Positions 7,201 to 13,360 of a stretch of DNA of 29,865 nucleotides are shown here, piece after piece. Numbering within the stretch: position 1 is the stretch's first letter; each line of letters begins with the position of its first letter. Source of the stretch: BS750m-G77 sp043797735 (lineage in GTDB: Bacteria; Omnitrophota; Gorgyraeia; Gygaellales; Profunditerraquicolaceae); NCBI GenBank assembly GCA_043797735.1, contig JAZDPH010000064.1, forward strand, positions 1-29,865, in the 5' to 3' direction. Position numbers and translations under genes: made by a program. A model generated the notes under the pieces. It worked only from the letters and a program-made list of their open reading frames with translations, made no database searches and was not told where the DNA came from.

Positions 7201-7413
7201 TAACTGGTTTTCTAACTCTTCGGTTACTTTTATCTCCACGTCTTCGGGGCTGGCGCCCGGATAAACCGAGATAACGCTTATAGAAGGCGGCTCTATCTCC
7301 GGGAATAAATCTATCCCTAGCTTGCTTAGGCTGTAAAAGGCAAGGACGAGAATAACGCAAAAAATCATTATGTTCGTAACCGGCCTTTTTACTCCGAATT
7401 CCGGAAGATTCAT
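4264..7413 (-). CDS. RND family efflux pump, inner-membrane transporter (AcrB/HAE1 type)
   Basis: A full-length 1049-residue AcrB-fold permease, which exports substrates out of the periplasm by proton exchange as part of a trimeric envelope-spanning pump. It starts with MNLPEFGVKRPVTNIMIFCVI (TM1) and has the two-fold repeat of twelve transmembrane helices and large periplasmic loops. TM4 carries IVDNAIVVVDNV, so the Asp-Asp pair of AcrB is Asp-Asn. TM10 carries VVNNAIVLI where AcrB has a Lys; both are common in HAE1 subgroups. ATG 7413 overlaps the stop of the adaptor gene by 4 nt. Around residues 490-512, in the cytoplasmic linker between the two halves, an in-frame PFGFAQGEQP tract is encoded by a dispersed repeat (5906-5928). 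A palindrome, GGCGGGATCCCGCC, lies at the stop codon (4251-4264). Substrate unknown. Confidence 0.96.
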   Translation of the reverse strand: MNLPEFGVKRPVTNIMIFCVILVLAFYSLSKLGIDLFPEIEPPSISVISVYPGASPEDVEIKVTEELENQLGTTPGLEKITSFSSEGTSVITLKFIWGTNLDEASNDIRDRIERAKRLLPDIPGEMENPFIFKFNTANIPIIYIGITADKSFPELYDLVDRRIVDKLKQLPGVGTVQVMGGGLERQINIWIDRQRLEGYGLSILNIKDVLRQNNITQPVGNLKSGLTDYLIRIPGEFSSPEEINLVILGKYNEKYVYLRDVAQVEDSFKEATALVRVNKSQAMMMMVQKQSGTNTVEVAERVKKRLKILEKTLPSDVKVRVIFDTSQDIVNSINSLKSAVWLAVFLVIFVVWFFLRRFAASLIVALTVPFSLLFSFIYLFLSGKTINMISLSSLAITAGMIVDNAIVVVDNVSRRLARGQRPQEAAVFGAKEMFLPIAASTFTTVVVFVPLLFLSGVVGKMFGELAAIVIVTLLASLFTATTFSPMLCSKWLKTSRPFGFAQGEQPLVASHQKRIVEKFYGVSERIFTSLENIYSRALGWCLRHKKIIIFGFLGAFILSLFLTRFVGNEFIPEEDSGDMRIYVHLPIGTRVEVTDKVAERIEDIFEKDVPEARFYYVRSGAVGGMGRAMGGDSGTHIIAAGAKMFPKTERKRSDKEVAQAVRKKIKDIPGVIKTDVSTGNPLGRLIAGGGGRSIQLEIIGNSFRETDDLAERLKGVIEKIPGAVDVAVSREANRPELKIAVDREKAAVLGLDMERITSAVKAYIQGSAATKYREEGKTYDIYVRLKDSSRSRIEDINGLSMVSMLGGKARRIKLSNIAAVYETTGPQEIEHKNRERIVKVECNAYARSTGKIIEDINKELQKITIPANVMINFGGEAEEQKKAFTDLTFLLILSIILVYMVMAAQFESLLDPFIVMFAIPFTFIGVILAFILTHTTLSVITFLGIVMLTGIVVNNAIVLISYINILRARGLGLVEAVTTGGKERLRPVLMTTITTLVGLAPLALFRGEGSESWQPLGITMIGGLSVSTLITLLFVPTLYSVFSRIEKRN
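5906..5928. repeat. Dispersed AGCGAAGC-type repeat inside the RND gene
   Basis: The core CCTGAGCGAAGCCGAAGGGA matches the repeats at 18280-18303 (in folC) and 29580-29649 (intergenic). Here it is read in frame, giving PFGFAQGE on the minus strand. It lies in a cytoplasmic linker, a tolerant place for inserted residues. Confidence 0.7.
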
Positions 7414-8309
7414 AAACTCTGCTCCTCCACTCTAACCGGGGCCCCTTCATAAAGGCGCTGCTGGCCCATAACCACTACCGAGTCGCCCTCCTTAAGGCCC
7501 TCCCTTACTTCATAATACGGCCCCTGGCGGATGCCTAAACTAACATCTCTTAAAACCGCCCTGCCCCCCTCAACAACATAAACATAATAATCCGGCTCTC
7601 TGCCCATAACCGCCTCTTTTAAAATGACCGGGACGGCTTTGCGTTCGCCTATAATCAGGCTTACATCGGCGAACATCCCGGATTTTAAACGGTGGCCCGG
7701 GTTATCCAGCGTTATCTCAACCGGGACGGTGCGAGTTTCCAGGTCTATCACCGGGCTTATCTTGGAGACTCGGCCGGAAAACTCCTCCTGCGGATATGCG
7801 TCAACCTCTACTTCTGCCGCTGCGGACAAAAAAATACGCGAGAAATATTTTTCCGGAATATCCAGTATAATCTCTACCCTGTCCATATCCACCACCATCG
7901 CTATCGGCGTCTGGGGAGTAACATTTTCCCCTTTATCCACGTAGAACCTGCCAATAATCCCGCTAAGCGGGCTTTCTACCGGGGCCTTCTCAAACTTAAA
8001 ACCGACTTCATCCCGGTCAATATAGGCGATGATGTCTCCTTTTTGAACCCGGCTGCCGTCTTCTTTTAATTTATCAATAATCTTGCCCGAAGCCCGCGGA
8101 TAAATAACCGCCTCTTCCTCCGCCCGGATATCCCCTACGTAATCAAGGGTCTCCCTGATATCCTGAGGATCGATCTTTACCACTTTAACGGGAATGACAT
8201 CTTCCTGCTCAACCGCCACATCTGCCCTCCTGCCGCAGGCGGCAACCAACAACATCATAGAAAGCGCTGCCATAAATCCGATACTCTTGGGGCTTCGCCT
8301 GGTAATCAT
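7410..8309 (-). CDS. RND efflux periplasmic adaptor (membrane fusion protein), short lipoprotein form
   Basis: A 299-residue HlyD/AcrA-type adaptor that links the pump to the outer-membrane channel. The signal peptide ends in a lipobox (LVAAC, Cys25), so it should be a lipoprotein held in the membrane facing the periplasm. The split lipoyl domain is seen at about residues 70-100 (PRASGKIIDKLKEDGSRVQKG) and 110-140 (VESPLSGIIGRFYVDKGE). It is followed by a beta-barrel and a membrane-proximal domain (SGMFADVSLIIG, KEAVMG). Only about ten residues separate the two lipoyl halves, so the alpha-helical hairpin that normally contacts the TolC channel is missing. Family members are usually 350-400 residues. 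It lies between the outer-membrane factor and the pump, with a 4-nt overlap into the latter. Confidence 0.93.
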   Translation of the reverse strand: MITRRSPKSIGFMAALSMMLLVAACGRRADVAVEQEDVIPVKVVKIDPQDIRETLDYVGDIRAEEEAVIYPRASGKIIDKLKEDGSRVQKGDIIAYIDRDEVGFKFEKAPVESPLSGIIGRFYVDKGENVTPQTPIAMVVDMDRVEIILDIPEKYFSRIFLSAAAEVEVDAYPQEEFSGRVSKISPVIDLETRTVPVEITLDNPGHRLKSGMFADVSLIIGERKAVPVILKEAVMGREPDYYVYVVEGGRAVLRDVSLGIRQGPYYEVREGLKEGDSVVVMGQQRLYEGAPVRVEEQSL

Positions 8310-8330
8310 TTTTAATCTCCTGTTATTTTA

Positions 8331-9869
8331 TTACTCTAATTTAATGTCGTTTTTTGCTAAAGTTACGCCTTGGGCCTTTTCCAAGTTAATATAGTCAACT
8401 TTATAGCCAACTACCGCCTTGACGAAATCCATTTCTGCCCAGGCTAATTTATCCTGATAGTCCAGTAAATCGTGGGTACTAAGGTAGCCGGCGGCATAAC
8501 GCTCCCGCTGCGCCTGGTAATTCTGCGACTCCTTCTCGCTGGAGAGTTTGGCGGCCATTACCTGCTGCTGCTGGGATTTCAGCTTTCTTACCTTGTCCCG
8601 GACATCCAGCATGATATTCTCCTCCAGCCTTTTAAAGGCAACTAAGCCTTGCGCCTTCTCCAGTTTTCTCTGGTCGTATCTTGCGCGGTCCCCGCCGCCC
8701 CAGGGCAGGCTGAATTTAATCCCTGCGCCCCAGTCCTGATAGTTAAAGTTCGTCTTGCCGATAGCGCTGCTATAATCTTCGCCTAGCCCGTTTAAGCCGA
8801 AGCTCCCCACTAAGTCCAGCGTCGGGAAAAGGGCGTTCTTAGCCAGCACGATATTGATATCCCTGTTCTTCAAATCCACTGCGGCAATTTTATAGTCCGG
8901 CCGCAGCTGGAAAGCCATTTTTAAAGACTCCAGAAGATCGGCTTCTTCAAAAATAAAAACCGGCTTATCTATTAACTCCAGCTTTGCGTTCCAGAGCTCC
9001 GGGTCATCTACCAGATTAGTAATCAATTTCAGGTTATCCTCTGCTTTTTTTAATTCATATTCGGCAAGGATTACGTATTTCTCCTTATCCAATACCGCCG
9101 CCTCTGCCTCCAGAAGATTTACCGAGCTCAATAATCCTTTTGCATAACGCTCCTTATTAATCTCCATAAGATTTTTTGCCCGCTCTAAGGCAAGCCTTGC
9201 TATGGCATAGGCCTCAAGGTATAGCACATATTGATAGTAGGCGGCCTTGGTATCAGTAATTACCGTCATCACCTTATCGCGGAAACCCTCCACTGACTGC
9301 TCTTTGTTATTGCTGGCGATAACAATTGCCGCCCGGTTCACGGCCGTCCCGAAATCCTTAAAAAGCGGCTGGCTTATGGTAATCTGCGGCTCAGTCTTGT
9401 AGTAGGGGTTGATGTTCTGAAAAATAGAGTCGCTTTTGTACCTTTGATTATAAAAATCAATGTCATATTCTGTCCCGGTAACAAATTTTCCCGAAACCCC
9501 TGCGCTAAGGTCGGCTTGCTTAGAGTTAAAAGTATCCGCCCCCTGCAAAACGCTTGCCGCGCGTATTGTCTCGTCCTTATAATTAAAATCCGCGGATAAG
9601 GCCGGCTCAAATTCCGATTGGGCTATTTTTATATCATCTCTTTTTAAGAGAGGGTCGATTTTTTGAATTTTAATTTCTGAATTATTCTTTAAGGCATAGG
9701 CAATACAGTCCACTAAGCCAATCCTTAAAACCCGCTCCTGATTTCCGGCAGCCATATAAACCGCCTTCTCCATCTCGCGGGCTCTGCGGTCTTCGTCCTT
9801 TGCCCCGGCTGCAAAGCAGGCCTGGCAGGAAAATAAAATTATTAATAAAATAATGCCGGTTCTTTTCAT
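8331..9869 (-). CDS. TolC-type outer membrane efflux protein
   Basis: A 512-residue outer-membrane factor that forms the exit duct of the efflux system. A signal peptide (MKRTGIILLIILFSC...CFA) is followed by two OEP-type repeats of long amphipathic helices and short beta-strand pairs. The first repeat spans about residues 50-270 (ALKNNSEIKIQKIDPLLKRDDI), the second begins near residue 300 (MAFQLRPDYKIAAVDLKNRDINIVLAKNALFPTLDLVGSFG). The ATG at 9869 is preferred over an in-frame ATG at 9911 because the latter overlaps marR and would put 14 charged residues before the signal peptide; a GAGAAG Shine-Dalgarno precedes 9869. It begins 10 nt after the marR stop and lies 21 nt before the adaptor gene. 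Confidence 0.94.
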   Translation of the reverse strand: MKRTGIILLIILFSCQACFAAGAKDEDRRAREMEKAVYMAAGNQERVLRIGLVDCIAYALKNNSEIKIQKIDPLLKRDDIKIAQSEFEPALSADFNYKDETIRAASVLQGADTFNSKQADLSAGVSGKFVTGTEYDIDFYNQRYKSDSIFQNINPYYKTEPQITISQPLFKDFGTAVNRAAIVIASNNKEQSVEGFRDKVMTVITDTKAAYYQYVLYLEAYAIARLALERAKNLMEINKERYAKGLLSSVNLLEAEAAVLDKEKYVILAEYELKKAEDNLKLITNLVDDPELWNAKLELIDKPVFIFEEADLLESLKMAFQLRPDYKIAAVDLKNRDINIVLAKNALFPTLDLVGSFGLNGLGEDYSSAIGKTNFNYQDWGAGIKFSLPWGGGDRARYDQRKLEKAQGLVAFKRLEENIMLDVRDKVRKLKSQQQQVMAAKLSSEKESQNYQAQRERYAAGYLSTHDLLDYQDKLAWAEMDFVKAVVGYKVDYINLEKAQGVTLAKNDIKLE

Positions 9870-9879
9870 CTGCTTCTCT

Positions 9880-10335
9880 CTAATGGACGGGCTGTTCTCT
9901 TGATAAAACATCCTTTATCTGTGTGATGATCCTTAAATAATTTTTTCTGTCCGCCTCAGTTAAGTTTTTAAAGACCTCTATGGCCATGCGCTTTTTTTGC
10001 TCCTTGAACTTTTTTACCATTTCCTTGCCCTTGGCGGACAGCTCTATGTTAACCACTCTTCTGTCCTGCGGGTCAAAGCACCTGCCGACATAGCCGGCCC
10101 TTACCAGCCTGTCCACTACTCCGGTCACCGCTGCGGTAGTCACCCCCATAAAATTCGCCAAGGCAGTCATATTAGAAAGCCCCTCTCTGCATAGATACTG
10201 GCAGGCCAATAACTGCGGCATGGTGATTTTACCCTGGGTTAGCTCATCTGTGTCGCGCCTCAAGACCCCCCTAAGCAGATCCGGGATTAATTCATTCAAC
10301 CGTTCGGCAAACTCCGATAAGGAAAGTTCAGACAT
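9880..10335 (-). CDS. MarR family transcriptional regulator
   Basis: A 151-residue winged-helix regulator. The core shows LACQYLCREGLSNMTALANFMGVTTAAVTGVVDRLVRAGYV (helix-turn-helix with recognition helix), then RCFDPQDRRVVNIELSAKG, the beta-wing with the DxRR signature of MarR proteins. Flanking helices at both ends would form the dimer. It is the first gene of the efflux operon and lies 17 nt downstream of a perfect 29-bp palindrome that overlaps its promoter, so it very likely represses its own operon until a ligand, perhaps a pump substrate, releases it (inference). Confidence 0.93.
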   Translation of the reverse strand: MSELSLSEFAERLNELIPDLLRGVLRRDTDELTQGKITMPQLLACQYLCREGLSNMTALANFMGVTTAAVTGVVDRLVRAGYVGRCFDPQDRRVVNIELSAKGKEMVKKFKEQKKRMAIEVFKNLTEADRKNYLRIITQIKDVLSREQPVH

Positions 10336-10352
10336 ATTTACCCCCTTAATAT

Positions 10353-10381
10353 TTAAGTATATTAAATATTAATATACTTAA
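10353..10381. promoter_or_regulatory. MarR operator: perfect 13-bp inverted repeat
   Basis: The arms TTAAGTATATTAA and TTAATATACTTAA are exact reverse complements around a 3-nt spacer (ATA). The site lies directly upstream of marR and covers the predicted -10 box and start of transcription. Confidence 0.8.
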
Positions 10382-10397
10382 TAATATACCTGCTCAA
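10369..10397 (-). promoter_or_regulatory. Promoter of the marR-efflux operon
   Basis: On the minus strand TTGAGC (10392-10397) is 17 nt from TATTAA (10369-10374). The -10 box lies within the palindrome, as expected for autorepression. A GGGGG Shine-Dalgarno precedes the marR ATG. Confidence 0.55.
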
Positions 10398-10432
10398 TCC
10401 GGCCCTGTCAAGCAGATTATATTAAAAGGCTT

Positions 10433-10948
10433 TTAGATTGACTGGTTTAGGCTGGAAAGAAACTCTGACTCGGCTTTTAGTACTTTAAGGTTATGCTCTA
10501 AGATGCGGCTTAAGGCCTGCGGCTGTTTTTTGGGCGGGTTTTTAATCATCCCCTCCAGGCCCCTGGAGATCCTGTTTAAGATGGCCTGGCGGGCGCGCAG
10601 CCTGCGCCGGGCGATCTCGGGCTTCAGGTAATGCAGAAAATACAGGCTCAAGTCCAGGCTGAACTGCGGGCGCTTAACCTCAAGCAGGCTTTTGGTAAGA
10701 AGTTCATCAAAACGGTTTTTCCCTGCGGGGGTAAGGGTGTAGATAAAACGCTGCGGCCTTTTGCCGGGCTTGGCAATCCGTTTTGCCAGAAGCCCCTTCT
10801 TCTCCAGAACCCTCAGGGGATAATAAATTGACCTTAAATCCACTCCGGCAAACAAAGAGAGGATTTCCTGAATTTTGAGCTTTATATCATAACCGTGCTT
10901 TGGGCTTTCCCGCAGCAGGCCCAAGAGCAGCAGCTCATGCTCAATCAT
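10433..10948 (-). CDS. PadR family transcriptional regulator
   Basis: A 171-residue regulator. The N-terminal winged helix shows the PadR pattern: ELLLLGLLRESPKHGYDIKLKI, then a DLRSIYYPLRVLEKKGLLAKR recognition region, then RPQRFIYTLTPAGKNRFDELL. The C-terminal half is helical and rich in Arg and Leu, like the Vir_act_alpha_C dimerisation domain. Its ATG overlaps the accA stop by 4 nt (ATGA), so it is translated together with accA, which is unusual company for a PadR protein. It may regulate the cell-wall/lipid operon it ends; the ligand is unknown. Confidence 0.88.
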   Translation of the reverse strand: MIEHELLLLGLLRESPKHGYDIKLKIQEILSLFAGVDLRSIYYPLRVLEKKGLLAKRIAKPGKRPQRFIYTLTPAGKNRFDELLTKSLLEVKRPQFSLDLSLYFLHYLKPEIARRRLRARQAILNRISRGLEGMIKNPPKKQPQALSRILEHNLKVLKAESEFLSSLNQSI

Positions 10949-11892
10949 CCTAACACACCCATCTCCCTGAACTTTTTATACCTTAATTTCAACAACTCCT
11001 CAATGCTTTTTGCCTTTAAATCTTTCAGGTTCCTGTTTATAACTTTTTTTAACTCCTCGGCTGCCTTTTGAGGATCGCGATGAGCCCCGCCCAGCGGTTC
11101 AGGGACGATCTCATCAATAATCTTCATTTTCAAGAGGTCTTCCGCGGTCAATTTAAGAACGTTGGCAGCCTCCGGGGCCTTTGAGCCGTCTTTCCAAAGG
11201 ATAGCCGCGCAGCCTTCCGGAGAGATAACCGAATAATAAGAATTTTCCAAAACGCAAACCCTGTCTGCAACTCCGATACCTAAAGCCCCTCCGGAACCGC
11301 CTTCGCCGATAACTACGGCTATTATAGGCGTGGCCATACAGCTCATCTCCCTCAAATTAAGGGCGATTGCCTGAGACTGGCCTCGCTCCTCTGCCCCGAT
11401 ACCGGGATATGCCCCGGGGGTATCAATAAATACTACCACCGGCAGGCCAAACTCTTCGGCCATCTGCATAACGCGCAGCGCCTTGCGGTAGCCTTCCGGA
11501 TGCGCGCATCCAAAATTACGTTTAAGGTTCTCTTTGGTATCCCTTCCCTTCTGATGGCCCATAACTATAATTTTCTCTTTGTCCAATTTTGCCAGGCCGC
11601 AGACCAGCGCCTTGTCGTCTGCGAAAGCCCGGTCGCCATGCAGCTCTATGAAATCCGTCATCAGCATATTTATGTAATCTAAGGCATAAGGCCTCTTTGG
11701 ATGGCGGGCAAGCTGCACTTTCTGCCAGGCGGTCAAATTGCCGTAGGTTTCTTTTCTTAAATGCTCAAGCTTATCCTCCAGCCGCTTTATCTCGGATGAA
11801 AGATCAATGCTTTTATCCGAAACAAAGTGCCTGAGCTCCTCAATCTTTCTTTCTAGCTCAATAATGGGTTTTTCGAAATCAAGGCCTGCCAT
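10945..11892 (-). CDS. accA: Acetyl-CoA carboxylase carboxyltransferase subunit alpha
   Basis: A 315-residue protein of standard AccA length. With AccD it transfers the carboxyl group from carboxybiotin to acetyl-CoA to give malonyl-CoA, the first step of fatty-acid (and polyketide) synthesis. The crotonase-fold core is evident: ERKIEELRHF N-terminal helix, HPKRPYALDYI, ELHGDRAFADD, GHQKGRDTKENLKRNFG, FIDTPGAYPGIGAEERGQSQAIA and GEGGSGGALGIGVADRV, which are AccA hallmarks. The start overlaps the stop of the L,D-transpeptidase gene by one base (TAATG). accB, accC and accD are not in the window. Confidence 0.97.
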   Translation of the reverse strand: MAGLDFEKPIIELERKIEELRHFVSDKSIDLSSEIKRLEDKLEHLRKETYGNLTAWQKVQLARHPKRPYALDYINMLMTDFIELHGDRAFADDKALVCGLAKLDKEKIIVMGHQKGRDTKENLKRNFGCAHPEGYRKALRVMQMAEEFGLPVVVFIDTPGAYPGIGAEERGQSQAIALNLREMSCMATPIIAVVIGEGGSGGALGIGVADRVCVLENSYYSVISPEGCAAILWKDGSKAPEAANVLKLTAEDLLKMKIIDEIVPEPLGGAHRDPQKAAEELKKVINRNLKDLKAKSIEELLKLRYKKFREMGVLG

Positions 11893-12710
11893 TAGTCAAC
11901 GATGGTTACCTCGGTTCCCGTCGGGACAATGGTATATAATTCTTCGACCTCTGTATTGGACATGCGCACACAACCCTGGGTCACCTGGCTGCCAAGGCTT
12001 GCCGGGTCAGTGGTCCCGTGTATCCCGTATCCGGGCAGATTAAATCCTAACCAGCGGGTACCCAGGATATTCTCGGGGCTGTCGGCAGGCACAACTGCCC
12101 CTGCCTTAAACCAGGTGGGGTGATCAAGCTTATTGACGATGGTAAAATCGCCCGGGGGGGTGGAGTTGTCCTTGCCGGTGGAGACGGCATAGGTCTTAAT
12201 AACTTCTTCGCCGAACTTGAGGATAAGCAGATTCTGGGATTTGTCAACGAAGATATTAAAGGAGCCATTCCAAACCTTGATATTTCTCCCCGGGAAAATC
12301 TTATCATCCGTTATATTATTGCTTTTTTTGATTAAATCCGCGGTAGTATTAAACTCTTTAGCTATGCCGCTTAATGTATCGCCGGGCTTAATCTCATAGA
12401 GCAGTGAGCCATCGGTTACGACGGGGGAGAACAATAGTTTTAAATTTAACTCTTCGATTCTTTTCTGCCACTCCATAACATCGCGGGAATCAAAATGATC
12501 CTCCAATAGTTTCTTGTAGGCGCCCTTAGCCCCCGCAAGGTCACCCTTGGCTTGGAAGTCCTTTGCCTGGCTAAGCAAGGCATTGGCGCCCGAAGAGGCC
12601 CCAAACGCTCCGGGCTGCAGCAGGCACGGGCCCCTTCTCATATTCATTACGATAAGAACCGCGGATAATATTAATATCGCGGCAATGACGATGAATAATT
12701 TTTTTTTCAC
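11892..12710 (-). CDS. LysM and L,D-transpeptidase (YkuD) domain protein
   Basis: A 272-residue envelope protein. One N-terminal membrane anchor or signal (residues 4-23, LFIVIAAILILSAVLIVMN) is followed by an Ala-rich helical spacer, a LysM peptidoglycan-binding domain at about 104-148 (YEIKPGDTLSGIAKEFN), and a YkuD catalytic domain from about 150 to the end. The active-site signature is complete: His231 in HGTTDPASLG and Cys247 in QGCVRM. It should form 3-3 cross-links or attach proteins in peptidoglycan. The start is GTG 12710 with an AAGGAGAA Shine-Dalgarno. It lies 20 nt after the DUF212 gene and overlaps accA by one base. Confidence 0.93.
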   Translation of the reverse strand: MKKKLFIVIAAILILSAVLIVMNMRRGPCLLQPGAFGASSGANALLSQAKDFQAKGDLAGAKGAYKKLLEDHFDSRDVMEWQKRIEELNLKLLFSPVVTDGSLLYEIKPGDTLSGIAKEFNTTADLIKKSNNITDDKIFPGRNIKVWNGSFNIFVDKSQNLLILKFGEEVIKTYAVSTGKDNSTPPGDFTIVNKLDHPTWFKAGAVVPADSPENILGTRWLGFNLPGYGIHGTTDPASLGSQVTQGCVRMSNTEVEELYTIVPTGTEVTIVD

Positions 12711-12730
12711 AGGTATTCTCCTTCTTGCGC

Positions 12731-13177
12731 TTACTGCGCGATTAAGGCAATCACAACGCCCAAGATAAACCCGACGATAACTTCCACCGGGGTATGGCCT
12801 ATTAATTCACGCAGGCGCCCTTCATCAATTCTGCCCTGCCAGTAAATATCTTCCGTGATTTTGTTCAAAATATGGGCCTGTTTGCCGGATGCGCGGCGCA
12901 CGCCTTGCGCATCAAACATTACTACCAGAGCGAAAGAGGCGGCTAAGGCAAAATAAACACTGCTAAAACCATATCCTATCCCTACTGCTGTGGCCAGGCA
13001 GGAGGCCCCTGCCACGTGGCTGGAGGGCATTCCGCCGGTGCCGACAAACCAGCGAAAATCAAACTTTTTCTGCCGGAGGGCGCCGATAGTAACCTTGATT
13101 ACCTGAGCGATTACCCAGGCAGCAAGAGTGGTCATAAAAATTTTGTTTCTGTATATTTCGATGAATATCTCTTTCAT
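12731..13177 (-). CDS. Divergent PAP2 family (DUF212) membrane protein
   Basis: A 148-residue membrane protein of the DUF212/YuiD family, related to PAP2 phosphatases. Four hydrophobic segments are visible, with the PAP2-like motif GGMPSSHVAG, a short FDAQGVRRASGKQAHILN segment typical of the family, and a C-terminal GHTPVEVIVGFILGVVIAL in which GHTP.E..VG matches the second conserved motif. The substrate is not established; a lipid phosphate is plausible. ATG 13177 (MKEIFIEIYRNKIF) is preferred; an in-frame ATG at 13210 lies in a hairpin and would add a hydrophobic tail. Neither has a clear ribosome-binding site. Confidence 0.87.
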   Translation of the reverse strand: MKEIFIEIYRNKIFMTTLAAWVIAQVIKVTIGALRQKKFDFRWFVGTGGMPSSHVAGASCLATAVGIGYGFSSVYFALAASFALVVMFDAQGVRRASGKQAHILNKITEDIYWQGRIDEGRLRELIGHTPVEVIVGFILGVVIALIAQ

Positions 13178-13194
13178 TATAATATAAAGATAAT

Positions 13195-13252
13195 AAAAAA
13201 CGAGCCCCATTAAAAATACTTTAATAGCTTATCATAAAATTTTTAACGGGGC
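13195..13252 (-). terminator. Terminator-like hairpin just upstream of the DUF212 gene
   Basis: An inverted repeat of 14 nt with one mismatch (13204-13217 with 13239-13252) is followed on the minus strand by TCG and a run of six T (13195-13200). No minus-strand gene lies upstream for about 1.5 kb, so it would act in the leader of the DUF212 gene or end antisense transcription from comM's region. Confidence 0.4.
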
Positions 13253-13304
13253 AAGCCTTTTTCTCAGTGAGATTTCGCGATTCTTTACGTCAATTATAGG
13301 TGAA

Positions 13305-13325
13305 AGCGCCAATATCTTTGGCGCT
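13305..13325 (+). other. Hairpin in the comM 5' region
   Basis: AGCGCCAA and TTGGCGCT pair perfectly (8 bp) around a 5-nt loop, 36 nt before the comM start and followed by AAAAA. It could protect or regulate the comM mRNA. Confidence 0.35.
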
Positions 13326-13360
13326 AAAAATAGGGTTATGGCCGAATTAAGGAGGTTAAT

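Noticed and set aside
7115..7450. A 111-codon minus-strand frame overlapping the RND pump and adaptor.
   Set aside because: It lies out of frame inside the conserved first transmembrane region of the pump and has no domain features.
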